From Azospirillum sp. TSH100 (GTDB taxonomy: Bacteria > Pseudomonadota > Alphaproteobacteria > Azospirillales > Azospirillaceae): a stretch of DNA of 64,000 bases. Numbering within the stretch: the stretch's first letter is position 1; every line of letters begins with the position of its first letter. The position numbers and the translations under genes are program-made. This document shows, in pieces, positions 19,237-29,364 of this stretch. The notes beneath the pieces were generated by a model that saw only the letters and a list, made by a program, of their open reading frames with translations, did not search any database and was not told the DNA's origin. The stretch is taken from the NCBI RefSeq assembly GCF_004923295.1, contig NZ_CP039634.1, positions 1,197,001-1,261,000 of the forward strand, read 5' to 3'.

Positions 19237-19261
19237 GATACGGTATACCAGATACCGTATC
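19237..19261. promoter_or_regulatory. Perfect palindromic operator candidate upstream of PAS-frc
   Basis: GATACGGTAT (19237-19246) and ATACCGTATC (19252-19261) form a perfect 10-bp inverted repeat with a 5-base spacer; an inner GGTATACC palindrome overlaps the left arm (19242-19249). It lies about 94 bases before the PAS start codon. The geometry resembles operators of GntR/FadR-type repressors. No such regulator gene is in the window. Confidence 0.6.
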
Positions 19262-19370
19262 TCTGGCAAGAGGATTTGAGCGGGCTGCGGACTGTTGTTT
19301 GCGCGAACCTTTTGGGGGCAGGTATCCCCTCTCCCGGGGGGAGAGGGAGATTCTTCGGGGGAGTGCGTGC

Positions 19371-19401
19371 CAAAAGAAAAAGGGCGCCTTGCGGCGCCCC
19401 T
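19371..19401 (-). terminator. Rho-independent terminator of the odhB end of the TCA operon
   Basis: On the minus strand GGCGCCC/GGGCGCC arms (19382-19388 and 19393-19399) with a four-base loop are followed by TTTTTCTTTT. It lies about 87 bases after the odhB stop. Two further hairpins occur between it and odhB. Confidence 0.75.
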
Positions 19402-19487
19402 TCAGGGTTCCAAGGGCAGTGCCCTTGGCGGCCGGGTCAAGGGAGGGGCGGAGCCCTCCCTTGCCTCGTTAAGCCCGTTATCTCGGA

Positions 19488-20735
19488 TCAGACGTCCAGC
19501 AGCAGGCGGCGCGGATCCTCGATCAGCTCCTTGATGCGGACGAGGAAGGTGACCGCCTCCTTGCCGTCGATGATGCGGTGGTCGTAGGACAGCGCCAGAT
19601 ACATCATCGGGCGGACCTCGATCTTGCCGCCGACAACGACCGCGCGGTCCATCGTCTTGTGCATGCCAAGGATGGCCGACTGCGGCGGGTTGATGATCGG
19701 GGTCGACATCAGCGAGCCGTAGACACCACCGTTGGAGATGGTGAAGGTGCCACCGGTCAGTTCGTCCATCGACAGCTTGCCGTCGCGGCCCTTCTTGCCG
19801 AGGGCGGCGATGGTGCCCTCGACGCCGGCGAAGTCCAGCTTGTCGGCGTCGCGCACCACCGGAACCACCAGACCCTGCGGCGTGCCGACGGCGACGCCGA
19901 TGTCATAGTAGTTCTTGTAAACGATGTCGGTCCCGTCGATCTCGGCGTTGACGGCCGGGATCTCCTTGAGGGCCTGGACGGCGGCCTTGACGAAGAAGGA
20001 CATGAAGCCGAGCCGCACCTTGTGGCGCTTCTCGAAATAGTCCTTGTACTCGGCGCGCAGAGCGATCGCGGCCGACATGTCCACCTCGTTGAAGGTGGTC
20101 AGCATGGCGGCGCTGTTCTGGGCCTCCTTCAGGCGCTCGGCGATGCGCTGGCGCAGGCGGGTCATGCGGACGCGCTCTTCCTGGGCGGCGCGGGGACGGT
20201 CGCCCTGGGTGCCGGCGGCCCACACCATCTTCGGCGCCGGGGCCGGAGCGGCCGGCTTGGCGGCCGGGGCGGGGGCGGCCAGAACGTCGCCCTTGGTCAC
20301 GCGGCCATCCTTGCCCGAACCGGCGATGGACGAGCCGTCGATGCCCTTCTCATCGGCCAGCTTGCGGGCGGCCGGGCCGGAAGCGGCCAGGTTGCCCGGG
20401 GTGGCGGCAGCCGGGGCAGCGGCCGGGGCCGGTGCGGCTGCCGGAGCCGGAGCGGCGGCGGGCGCCGGAGCAGCCGCCGGGGCGGCGCCGGCGCTGGCAC
20501 CCTCGTTGATGACGCCCAGCAGGGCGCCGACCTCGACGTTCGCCCCTTCCGGAGCGACGATCTCGGCCAGCACGCCGGCGGCCGACGCATTCACCTCAAG
20601 CGTGACCTTGTCGGTCTCCAGCTCGACCAGCGCCTCGTCCATGGCGACGGCCTCGCCGGCCTTCTTCAGCCAGCGGGCGACCGTCGCTTCGGAGACGGAC
20701 TCACCCAGCGTGGGGACCTTGATTTCGGTAGCCAT
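19488..20735 (-). CDS. odhB: Dihydrolipoyl succinyltransferase, E2 of 2-oxoglutarate dehydrogenase
   Basis: The 415-residue E2 core component moves the succinyl group to CoA. The lipoyl domain has Lys43 in ETDKVTLEV. An Ala/Pro-rich linker (about 95-120) follows, then a peripheral-subunit-binding domain ([20 protein letters not shown]). The catalytic domain ends with the [13 protein letters not shown] motif carrying catalytic His and Asp. It is the last gene of the TCA block, 40 bp after sucA. The E3 gene (lpd) does not follow here, unlike in many bacteria, so E3 must be encoded elsewhere. The ATG at 20735 fits the family start. Confidence 0.97.
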   Translation of the reverse strand: MATEIKVPTLGESVSEATVARWLKKAGEAVAMDEALVELETDKVTLEVNASAAGVLAEIVAPEGANVEVGALLGVINEGASAGAAPAAAPAPAAAPAPAAAPAPAAAPAAATPGNLAASGPAARKLADEKGIDGSSIAGSGKDGRVTKGDVLAAPAPAAKPAAPAPAPKMVWAAGTQGDRPRAAQEERVRMTRLRQRIAERLKEAQNSAAMLTTFNEVDMSAAIALRAEYKDYFEKRHKVRLGFMSFFVKAAVQALKEIPAVNAEIDGTDIVYKNYYDIGVAVGTPQGLVVPVVRDADKLDFAGVEGTIAALGKKGRDGKLSMDELTGGTFTISNGGVYGSLMSTPIINPPQSAILGMHKTMDRAVVVGGKIEVRPMMYLALSYDHRIIDGKEAVTFLVRIKELIEDPRRLLLDV

Positions 20736-20775
20736 TTCTTATCCTCGTTCGTCTTCTTGTTCGCTTGGGTGAGGG

Positions 20776-23727
20776 TCAGCGGACCGTCAGGGCTTCGTCC
20801 AGGAGCTTGGCCTGCTCCTTGTTGTGGCGCTTCAGCAGGCCGGTCGCCGGCGAGGCGGTGGCCGGACGGCCGACGTAGGAGGGACGGCCGGCCTTGTGGC
20901 CGAGATCCTTCAGCACGGCTTCCAGACGGCGGTCGGCGAAGAACCAGCCACCCTGGTTTTCCGGCTCTTCCTGGCACCAGACCAGTTCGGCGTTCGGATA
21001 CTTGGCGAACTCGGCCGCCAGGGCATCCGCCGGGAACGGGTAGAGCTGCTCCAGGCGGATCAGCACCACGTCCTTGATGCCGCGGCTCATGCGCTCCTGC
21101 AGCAGGTCGTAATAGACCTTGCCGGAGCTGACGACGATGCGACGGATCTTGTCGTTGGCGGCCAGATCGTTGGCGGTCTCGCCCAGCACGCGGTGGAAGC
21201 TGGTGCCCGGGCCCATCTCCGACAGGTCGGAGATGCAGAGCTTGTGGCGCAGCAGCGACTTCGGCGTGAACAGGACCAGCGGCTTGCGGAAGCTGCGGCG
21301 GATCTGGCGGCGGAAGACGTGGAACAGGTTGGCCGGCGTCGTCACATTGCAGATCTGCCAGTTGTCCTCGGCGCACATCTGCAGGAAGCGTTCCGGACGG
21401 GCCGACGAGTGTTCCGGACCCTGGCCCTCGTAGCCGTGCGGCAGCAGCATCACCAGGCCGGACATGCGCAGCCACTTGGACTCGCCCGACGAGATGAACT
21501 GGTCGATGATGGTCTGCGCGGTGTTGGCGAAATCGCCGAACTGCGCTTCCCACAGGACCAGATTGTGCGGCTCGGCCAGCGAATAGCCGTACTCGTAGCC
21601 GACGACCGCGGCCTCCGACAGCGGGCTGTCATGGACCTCGAAGGTCGCCTGATCCTTGCTGACGTGGCAGAGCGGGATGTACTTCTCTTCGGTGTTCTGG
21701 TCGTACATCACCGCGTGGCGATGCGAGAAGGTGCCGCGGCCGGAATCCTGGCCCGACAGGCGGACACCGGTGCCCTCGGCGACCAGCGTGCCGTAGGCCA
21801 GCGCCTCGGCGGTCGCCCAGTCGATGCCTTCGCCGGTCTCCAGCGTCTTCTTCTTGGCTTCCAGCTGGCGCGCGATCTTGGAGTTGATCGCGAAGTCCTT
21901 CGGGTACTCGCAGAGCTTGAAGCCGATCTGCTTCAGCGTGTCGATCTCCACGCCGGTCTCGCCGCGGTGGGCGGTGTTGGCGCCCTGCGCCTCCAGCCCG
22001 GCCCACTTGCCTTCCAGCCAGTCGGCCTTGTTCGGCTTGTAGGTGCTGGACGCCTCGAACTCACCCTCCAGCTTCTTCATGAAGTCCTGGGTGATCTGGT
22101 CGCCCTCGGCCTGGGTGATGACGTTCTCGCTCACCAGCTGCTTGGCATACAGCTCGCGCGTGGTCGCGTGGGCGCGGATCTTCTTGTACATCAGCGGCTG
22201 GGTGAAGCCCGGCTCGTCGCCCTCGTTGTGACCGTGGCGGCGGTAGCAGACCATGTCGATCACGACGTCCCGCTTGAACTTCTGGCGGAACTCGATGGCG
22301 ATGCGGCTGACATGGACGACGGCTTCGGGATCGTCGCCGTTCACGTGGAAGATCGGCGCCTGCACCATCTTGGCCATGTCGGAGCAGTACACGCCCGACC
22401 GCGAATAGGTCGGGTTGGTGGTGAAGCCGATCTGGTTGTTGATGATGAAGTGCATGGTGCCGCCGGTGCGGTAGCCGCGCAGCTCCGACAGGCCCAGCGT
22501 CTCGGCCACGATGCCCTGGCCGGCGAAGGCGGCGTCGCCGTGGATCAGCACGCCCATCACCTGCTCGCGCTCCAGGTCGCGGCGCTGCTGCTGCTTGGCG
22601 CGCACCTTGCCCAGCACGACCGGGTTGACCCATTCCAGGTGGGACGGGTTGGCGGTCAGCGACAGGTGGACGATGTTGCCGTTGAAGTCGCGGTCCGACG
22701 AGGTGCCGAGGTGGTACTTCACGTCGCCGGAGCCCTGGACGTCCTCCGGGCTCGACGGGTTGCCCTGGAACTCCGAGAAGACGGCGGAGAAGGGCTTGCC
22801 CATGAAGTTGGTCAGCACGTTCAGACGGCCGCGGTGGGCCATGCCGACCACCACTTCCTTGAGGCCGAGCTGGCCGCCGCGCTTCAGGATCTGCTCCAGC
22901 GCGGGGATCATCGACTCGCCGCCCTCAAGGCCGAAGCGCTTGGTGCCGGTGTATTTCAGCTGCAGGAACTTCTCGAAGCCCTCGGCGGCGGTCAGACGCT
23001 CCAGGATGGCGCGCTTGCCGTTCACCGTGAAGTCGGTGTGGTTGCGGCCGCCCTCGATGCGCTCCTGGATCCAGGCCTTCTCTTCCGGATCCTGGATGTG
23101 CATGAACTCGACGCCGATCGTCCCGCAATAGGTCTTGTGCAGGATGTCGAGGATCTGGCGCAGCGTCGCCGTTTCCAGGCCGAGCGAGTAGTTCAGGAAG
23201 ATCGGCCGGTCGAGGTCGTCCGGGCCGAAGCCGTAGGTCGCCGGATCCAGTTCCGGGTGCGGTTCGCGCTTCTCAAGACCCAGCGGGTCGAAATGCGCGT
23301 TCATGTGGCCGCGGACGCGGAAGACGCGGATCAGCATCAGGGCGCGGATGCTGTCCAGCGTGGCGGCGCGCAGCTGCTGGTGGCTGATGCCGCCATAGAC
23401 CTGCTGGGTGTGGGCCAGCATGGCGCCGTTGCCGGGGCCGTTCAGCGCGGCGGCGGCACCGTTGGCCGCACCGTTGGGGGCGCTGACGATGAAGCTCTCG
23501 GCGACCGGGTCGCGCTTGGCCTTGGGGTCCTCCAGATCGGACACGGTCCAGGACGCGCCGCGCAGCTCGTCCAGGACGGCGCGCGAATCCTCGTCCAGAT
23601 CCTGGAAGAAGCTGTTCCAGCTGGGATCGACGGCGGCCGGGTTGGACAGGTAGCTGGCGTAGAGTTCGGCGACGTAACCGGCGTTCGAGCCGAAGAGGAA
23701 CGAGGTCTGTTCCAGATTTGCCGACAT
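20776..23727 (-). CDS. sucA: 2-oxoglutarate dehydrogenase E1 component
   Basis: The thiamine-diphosphate-dependent E1 subunit, 983 residues from the ATG at 23727, where GAGGTGAA provides the ribosome site and the protein begins with the family N-terminus ending in LYASYLSNPAAVDPSWNSFF. Signatures include GMAHRGRLNVLTNFMGKP, the CYRRHGHNEGDEPGFTQP thiamine region, and the C-terminal VWCQEEPENQGGWFF. An upstream in-frame extension of 30 codons has no homology. It decarboxylates 2-oxoglutarate and succinylates the OdhB lipoyl arm. It lies 309 bp after sucD, so it may have its own promoter as well as read-through. Confidence 0.97.
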   Translation of the reverse strand: MSANLEQTSFLFGSNAGYVAELYASYLSNPAAVDPSWNSFFQDLDEDSRAVLDELRGASWTVSDLEDPKAKRDPVAESFIVSAPNGAANGAAAALNGPGNGAMLAHTQQVYGGISHQQLRAATLDSIRALMLIRVFRVRGHMNAHFDPLGLEKREPHPELDPATYGFGPDDLDRPIFLNYSLGLETATLRQILDILHKTYCGTIGVEFMHIQDPEEKAWIQERIEGGRNHTDFTVNGKRAILERLTAAEGFEKFLQLKYTGTKRFGLEGGESMIPALEQILKRGGQLGLKEVVVGMAHRGRLNVLTNFMGKPFSAVFSEFQGNPSSPEDVQGSGDVKYHLGTSSDRDFNGNIVHLSLTANPSHLEWVNPVVLGKVRAKQQQRRDLEREQVMGVLIHGDAAFAGQGIVAETLGLSELRGYRTGGTMHFIINNQIGFTTNPTYSRSGVYCSDMAKMVQAPIFHVNGDDPEAVVHVSRIAIEFRQKFKRDVVIDMVCYRRHGHNEGDEPGFTQPLMYKKIRAHATTRELYAKQLVSENVITQAEGDQITQDFMKKLEGEFEASSTYKPNKADWLEGKWAGLEAQGANTAHRGETGVEIDTLKQIGFKLCEYPKDFAINSKIARQLEAKKKTLETGEGIDWATAEALAYGTLVAEGTGVRLSGQDSGRGTFSHRHAVMYDQNTEEKYIPLCHVSKDQATFEVHDSPLSEAAVVGYEYGYSLAEPHNLVLWEAQFGDFANTAQTIIDQFISSGESKWLRMSGLVMLLPHGYEGQGPEHSSARPERFLQMCAEDNWQICNVTTPANLFHVFRRQIRRSFRKPLVLFTPKSLLRHKLCISDLSEMGPGTSFHRVLGETANDLAANDKIRRIVVSSGKVYYDLLQERMSRGIKDVVLIRLEQLYPFPADALAAEFAKYPNAELVWCQEEPENQGGWFFADRRLEAVLKDLGHKAGRPSYVGRPATASPATGLLKRHNKEQAKLLDEALTVR

Positions 23728-24036
23728 GGTTTCACCTCGGGCCGTGCGCCCGATTCCCTGTGGGAGATGATCGCGAGTGATGAAGGGGGCGGGGGATCGT
23801 TGGATACCCATGTGCAAGAACCGGCGAGGGGGGCCGGTGGGGTGCGGACTGGGATGCGAGGAGCACCGCCGACGCTTGCATATGGGTTCCCAGGATCATC
23901 CGTCCAAGAGGATGGGTCCGAAGGGGCGGCGGGCGGGGCACCGCAGCGTCCCGCCCGTCAACCTCTTCAAGAGGCGTCCTCTTTTCAAAGGCAGCCGGCC
24001 GCGGGCGTCACCGGTCGAGGTGACGCCCGCAGGCGA
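23728..24036. other. sucD-sucA intergenic region
   Basis: About 309 bases without a supportable gene. It begins after the sucD stop with a strong hairpin (24001-24030) and otherwise shows only ordinary GC-rich sequence. It presumably holds a sucA promoter. No recognisable riboswitch or operator was found. Confidence 0.5.
24001..24030 (-). terminator. Hairpin directly downstream of sucD
   Basis: GCGGGCGTCACC (24001-24012) pairs perfectly with GGTGACGCCCGC (24019-24030) around a six-base loop, six bases after the sucD stop. There is no T-run, so it may act as an RNA-stability element or partial terminator separating sucCD from sucA expression. Confidence 0.5.
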
Positions 24037-24912
24037 TCAGCCCTTGAACACCTTCAGCATGGTGGAGCCCAGGCTGGCGGGGCTGTCGGCGACGGCGATG
24101 CCGACCGACTTCATGAAGTCGATCTTGAAGTCGGCGGTGTCGTTGCCGCCGGAGATCACCGCACCGGCATGGCCCATGCGGCGGCCCGGAGGCGCCGTGC
24201 GGCCGGCGATGAAGCCGACGACCGGCTTCTTCGTGCCCGACGCCTTGATGAACTCGGCGCCGCGGACTTCGGCGTCGCCGCCGATCTCGCCGATCATGAT
24301 GATGCCCTCGGTCTCCGGGTCCTTCACGAACAGCTCCAGGCTGTCGACGAAGTTGGTGCCGTTGACCGGATCGCCGCCGATGCCGATGCAGGTGGTCTGG
24401 CCGAGACCGGCCGCCGTGGTCTGCGCCACCGCCTCATAGGTCAGCGTGCCGGAGCGCGAGACGATGCCGATCTTGCCGCGCTTGTGGATGTGGCCCGGCA
24501 TGATGCCGATCTTGCACTCGTCCGGCGTGATGATGCCGGGGCAGTTCGGGCCGATCAGGCGGGTCTTGGAGCCGTCGAGCGCGCGCTTGACGCGGACCAT
24601 GTCCAGCACCGGGATGCCTTCGGTGATGCAGACCACCAGCGGGATCCCGGCGTCGATCGCTTCCAGGATCGCGTCGGCCGCAAACGGCGGCGGCACGTAG
24701 ATCACGGAGGCGTTGGCGCCGGTCTTCTCGACCGCCTCGGCGACGGTGTCGAAGATCGGCAGGTCGAGGTGCTTGGCGCCGCCCTTACCCGGCGTGACGC
24801 CGCCGACCATCTTGGTGCCGTAGGCGATCGCCTGCTCGGAGTGGAAGGTGCCCTGGGCTCCGGTGAAGCCCTGGCAGATCACCTTCGTGTTCTTGTCGAC
24901 GAGAACAGCCAT
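24037..24912 (-). CDS. sucD: Succinyl-CoA synthetase alpha subunit
   Basis: The 291-residue alpha subunit binds CoA and carries the phospho-histidine. The nucleotide-type fold starts [18 protein letters not shown]; the CoA contact region contains [20 protein letters not shown]; and the active-site His lies in [10 protein letters not shown]. It starts one base after the sucC stop, indicating translational coupling and equimolar synthesis. The complex interconverts succinyl-CoA and succinate with NTP formation in the TCA cycle. Confidence 0.97.
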   Translation of the reverse strand: MAVLVDKNTKVICQGFTGAQGTFHSEQAIAYGTKMVGGVTPGKGGAKHLDLPIFDTVAEAVEKTGANASVIYVPPPFAADAILEAIDAGIPLVVCITEGIPVLDMVRVKRALDGSKTRLIGPNCPGIITPDECKIGIMPGHIHKRGKIGIVSRSGTLTYEAVAQTTAAGLGQTTCIGIGGDPVNGTNFVDSLELFVKDPETEGIIMIGEIGGDAEVRGAEFIKASGTKKPVVGFIAGRTAPPGRRMGHAGAVISGGNDTADFKIDFMKSVGIAVADSPASLGSTMLKVFKG

Positions 24913-24913
24913 G

Positions 24914-26110
24914 TTACGCGGCCTCCTTCACGGCCTTGACCACCTTCTCGGCGGCATCGGCGAGGTTGTCGGCCGAGAGGATCGGCAGGCCGGATTCGGC
25001 CAGGATCTTCTTGCCCAGATCGACGTTGGTGCCTTCCAGGCGCACCACCAGCGGAACGTGCAGGTGCACTTCGCGCGCCGCGGCGACCACGCCCTCGGCG
25101 ATCACGTCGCAGCGCATGATGCCGCCGAAGATGTTGACCAGGATGCCTTCGACGTTGCTGTCGGACAGGATCAGCTTGAAGGCCGCGGTGACGCGCTCCT
25201 TCGTGGCGCCGCCGCCGACGTCGAGGAAGTTGGCCGGCTCGCCGCCATACAGCTTGATGATGTCCATGGTGGCCATCGCCAGACCGGCGCCGTTCACCAT
25301 GCAGCCGATGTTGCCGTCGAGCTTGACGTAGTTGAGGCTGTGCTTGGCCGCCTCGATCTCCGCCGGATCCTCTTCGGCCTCGTCGCGCAGCTCTTCGACG
25401 TCCTTGTGGCGGAACAGCGCGTTGTCGTCGAAGTTCATCTTGGCGTCGAGCGCCAGGATGTCGCCCGCGCCGGTGACGATCAGCGGGTTGATCTCGACGA
25501 TGGCGCAGTCCAGATCCACGAAGGCCTTGTAGGCGGCCTGGATGAACTTGGCGGCGGCACCGACCTGCTTGCCTTCCAGGCCCAGCGCGAAGGCCACCTT
25601 GCGGGTGTGGTAGCCCTGGATGCCGGTGGCCGGGTCGACGGCGACCTTGACGATCTTCTCGGGCGTGTTGTGGGCGACCTCCTCGATCTCCATGCCGCCT
25701 TCGGTCGAGGCCATGATCGTCACGCGGCCGGTGGCGCGGTCGATCAGCATGCCGAGATACAGCTCGCGCTTGATGTCGGCGCCTTCCTCGATGTAGAGGC
25801 GCTTCACCTCGCGGCCTTCCGCGCCGGTCTGCTTCGTCACGAGGACGCTGTTCAGCATCTCGGCGGCGTTCTTGCCGACGTCCTCGATGGACTTGACGAC
25901 GCGGACGCCGCCCTTGCCCTCGGGGTTGTTCTTGAAGCGGCCGGCGCCGCGGCCGCCGGCATGGATCTGGGACTTCACGACCCAGACCGGACCGCCCAGC
26001 TCGCGGGCGACCGTCTCGGCCTCCTGCGGGGTGTAGGCAACGCCGCCGCGGGGAACCGCGACGCCGTACTTCTTCAGCAGGCTTTTCGCCTGGTACTCAT
26101 GGATGTTCAT
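24914..26110 (-). CDS. sucC: Succinyl-CoA synthetase beta subunit
   Basis: The 398-residue ATP-grasp subunit binds nucleotide and succinate. It begins [20 protein letters not shown], has the [14 protein letters not shown] nucleotide loop, and the C-terminal [16 protein letters not shown] and [16 protein letters not shown] segments. Length is the family norm. It is separated from mdh by about 130 bp that contains a 15-bp hairpin, and from sucD by one base. Confidence 0.97.
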   Translation of the reverse strand: MNIHEYQAKSLLKKYGVAVPRGGVAYTPQEAETVARELGGPVWVVKSQIHAGGRGAGRFKNNPEGKGGVRVVKSIEDVGKNAAEMLNSVLVTKQTGAEGREVKRLYIEEGADIKRELYLGMLIDRATGRVTIMASTEGGMEIEEVAHNTPEKIVKVAVDPATGIQGYHTRKVAFALGLEGKQVGAAAKFIQAAYKAFVDLDCAIVEINPLIVTGAGDILALDAKMNFDDNALFRHKDVEELRDEAEEDPAEIEAAKHSLNYVKLDGNIGCMVNGAGLAMATMDIIKLYGGEPANFLDVGGGATKERVTAAFKLILSDSNVEGILVNIFGGIMRCDVIAEGVVAAAREVHLHVPLVVRLEGTNVDLGKKILAESGLPILSADNLADAAEKVVKAVKEAA

Positions 26111-26179
26111 CGGGCGTCCATCTGTTTTTTGTTTCGGCTGACGAGAACGGGTCGACTGAAGGACAAGACGGGCGCACCA

Positions 26180-26221
26180 CCGGCGTCCACCCGGCCCGGA
26201 TATGGACCGGGTGGACGCCGG
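26180..26221 (-). terminator. 15-bp perfect hairpin between mdh and sucC
   Basis: CCGGCGTCCACCCGG (26180-26194) pairs perfectly with CCGGGTGGACGCCGG (26207-26221) over a 12-base loop, 19 bases beyond the mdh stop. No T-run follows. It may attenuate read-through from mdh or protect the mdh 3' end. Confidence 0.55.
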
Positions 26222-26240
26222 GGACCGCGCGATCCGTTTC

Positions 26241-27254
<1,014 letters not shown>

Positions 27255-27479
27255 CTAGAACCGTTGGTCATTCTAACGTCTTAGGGATCCAGCGCCCCGA
27301 GATTTCGGAAGCGTAGGTAGCGCGTTTTGTCGCGGAGGGCAAGCATGACCGCAAGCGGAGCATTGCAGCGTTGCGTCGCACCCCCGATGATCCTTTCCAA
27401 ACGCCGGAGCGTTCGGCTTTATACGTATGGTTCGCGTCCGGTCCCTACCTTGTTCAAAGATGGTCGAAGGAGAGCGCAG

Positions 27480-27974
27480 ATGGCCAAGCTCGTGGCCCGT
27501 TTCATTCCCGGTCTGACCATGTCCCTGGCGCTTGCTGCCGGCATCGCCGGTGCCCTGTCCGCCGGTGGTGCCCAGGCCCAGACGGTCGGCGACTACACCG
27601 CCGCCATCGCCGCCGCCCCGATCACCGACGCGGTGGCGGCCCCCAGCGTCGCCTATTGCCAGACGCTGACCAACTACGTCTACACCTCGATCCCCGACAA
27701 CCAGCGCGCCAGCTGGGTGCTGCCGCTGGTGACGCTGGACGGCTCGCAGTCGGCGGAACTGACCGCCAAGCGCGACGCCTGCCTGAAGGTGCGCCAGCAG
27801 GCGCTGATCGCCTTCGACGCCGGCACCGGCGAGCAGATCGTCACCCCGGCCGAGGCGATGGAAGGCCCGACCGACCGCGGCCCCTATTACAAGGAGGTCT
27901 CGCCCGACACCCCGGTTCCGCACACCGGCCGCGCCACGCCGCGCCAGCCGATGCCGCGCGGCGGCGTGCAGTAA
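27480..27974 (+). CDS. Periplasmic hypothetical protein
   Basis: A 164-residue protein from the ATG at 27480, with AAGGAGA ten bases upstream. A signal peptide (KLVARFIPGLTMSLALAAGI, Ala-rich cleavage ending AQA) is followed by a mature domain with two cysteines (AYCQTL and DACLKV) that may form a disulfide. The C-terminus is Pro/Arg-rich (TPRQPMPRGGVQ). No family is recognised. It is divergent from mdh and converges on the DUF2336 gene 23 bp away. Confidence 0.65.
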   Translation: MAKLVARFIPGLTMSLALAAGIAGALSAGGAQAQTVGDYTAAIAAAPITDAVAAPSVAYCQTLTNYVYTSIPDNQRASWVLPLVTLDGSQSAELTAKRDACLKVRQQALIAFDAGTGEQIVTPAEAMEGPTDRGPYYKEVSPDTPVPHTGRATPRQPMPRGGVQ

Positions 27975-27997
27975 GGCTCAACGGCAAGGCTGAGCAG

Positions 27998-29254
27998 TCA
28001 GGGCCCGATGCCGTAGCGTTCCAGGTGGCGGGCCATCTCGGCGGAGGACAGCGGGAAGCCGCTGCCCTGCCGGGCGTTCAGCATGGCGCGCGGGTGGATG
28101 CCGGCGGCGCGCGCCTGGATCTGCATGGCGCAGCGCATCGACAGGCCGGCGCGCCAGACCAGGGCGGTGACCGCCTGCGGATCGTGGGCGTCGAGGATGA
28201 GCTCCACCACCTCCGGCGCCACGCGGGCGCGCAACGTCAGCGCGGCCCGCACGAAGCCCGTCTCGTTCCATGACATCGCGTCGCTGAGCGCCGTCTCGTC
28301 CAGCTTGCCCTGCCGGTGCAGGCGGACGGCGCGGCGTTCCGGCGATTCGGCTGCTTCCGGCGCCTCGGCCCAGTCGATGCGGCGGCGGGTGGTGGCGGCG
28401 ATCTCCGCCACCGTGGCGTCGTCGAGATCGGCACGGCGGCGCAGCGCCTCGACCACCGCCAGATCGACGAAATCGGCCAGCCGCAGCGCCAGCCGGCGGG
28501 GCAGGGCGGGGCGGCGGGCCAGCTTCTCCCGCCAGTCGGGATGGTGGGCGGACTGTTCCACCAGCCTGTCGAGCGTCGGTTCGGCGATCACCGCCCCGCT
28601 GTTGTCGAGCAGGATGCCGGTCGCCTCGGCATGGCCGCTGCCGGCGATGGCGTCGGACAGGGCGGCGCCGATGCTGTGGCGCCGGGCGATGGCCGACAGC
28701 GCCCAGCCGGCCGGCGCCGCGGCGACGATGTCGAGCAGTTCCTCGTCGCCGAGCGCAACACAGCAGCGCAGCACCGGCTCCGCCACCGACCGTTCGACGT
28801 CGCGCGCCAGCGTCGCCACCACCGATGGCGGGGCGCAGGCGATGTCCTTGATCGCCGTCGCCAGCGCCTCGCGCACGCGGACGATGTGGTCGCGGGCCAA
28901 CTGCTCCAGCGCGCGCACGGCGACCGTGCTGACGGTGTCGGCGCCGCCCGGCGGAAGGTCGGGCAGCAGCCGGCACAGCTTGCGGGCCAGTGTGGAGCGC
29001 ACGTTGGCATCGCCCATGCCGGCCAGCCGCGATTCGACCAGCACGTCGCCGACCTGTCGGGCGATGCCGCGGCCTGGGTGGGGGCGGCCTGGCTGGGGAG
29101 CGGGAGTTGGTTCAGGCGGGGGCGACTCGGCGAACAGATAGTCCATCAACTCGGGCGCGACGCCGCACTCCGACTCCGGCGGGAGACGGGGAGAGGGGCG
29201 GGACGGGGAGCGCCGGGCTGTCACCGGACCTGAAGCCTTGTGGTTGTGCCGCAT
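27998..29254 (-). CDS. DUF2336 domain protein
   Basis: A 418-residue, all-helical HEAT-like protein of the alphaproteobacterial DUF2336 family. A Pro/Ser/Arg-rich leader of about 60 residues is followed by repeated helices such as ARKLCRLLPDLPPGGADTVS, VREALATAIKDIACAPPSVV and ALSAIARRHSIGAALSDAIA. In this family some members act as adaptors in sensory or c-di-GMP circuits, but no general function is fixed. The start is uncertain; an ATG at 29146 would remove most of the low-complexity leader. It lies 110 bp after the Cys-rich gene in the same direction. Confidence 0.75.
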   Translation of the reverse strand: MRHNHKASGPVTARRSPSRPSPRLPPESECGVAPELMDYLFAESPPPEPTPAPQPGRPHPGRGIARQVGDVLVESRLAGMGDANVRSTLARKLCRLLPDLPPGGADTVSTVAVRALEQLARDHIVRVREALATAIKDIACAPPSVVATLARDVERSVAEPVLRCCVALGDEELLDIVAAAPAGWALSAIARRHSIGAALSDAIAGSGHAEATGILLDNSGAVIAEPTLDRLVEQSAHHPDWREKLARRPALPRRLALRLADFVDLAVVEALRRRADLDDATVAEIAATTRRRIDWAEAPEAAESPERRAVRLHRQGKLDETALSDAMSWNETGFVRAALTLRARVAPEVVELILDAHDPQAVTALVWRAGLSMRCAMQIQARAAGIHPRAMLNARQGSGFPLSSAEMARHLERYGIGP

Positions 29255-29364
29255 CCGGGATGGGGCAGCGGTGGTGGGATCATGCGGTCCATCGAAACGC
29301 CCCCCTGGTTAACGGCCTCCTAATTCGACAGCAGCCCCGCCTGTGACATCCTGTCTGGTTGCGG

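Noticed and set aside
20824..24939. A 1371-codon open frame on the plus strand opposite sucA and sucD
   Set aside because: It is a shadow of high GC third-position use in sucA/sucD; its translation is low-complexity (Asp/His/Ala/Gly/Arg-rich) and matches no fold, while the minus-strand genes carry complete family motifs.
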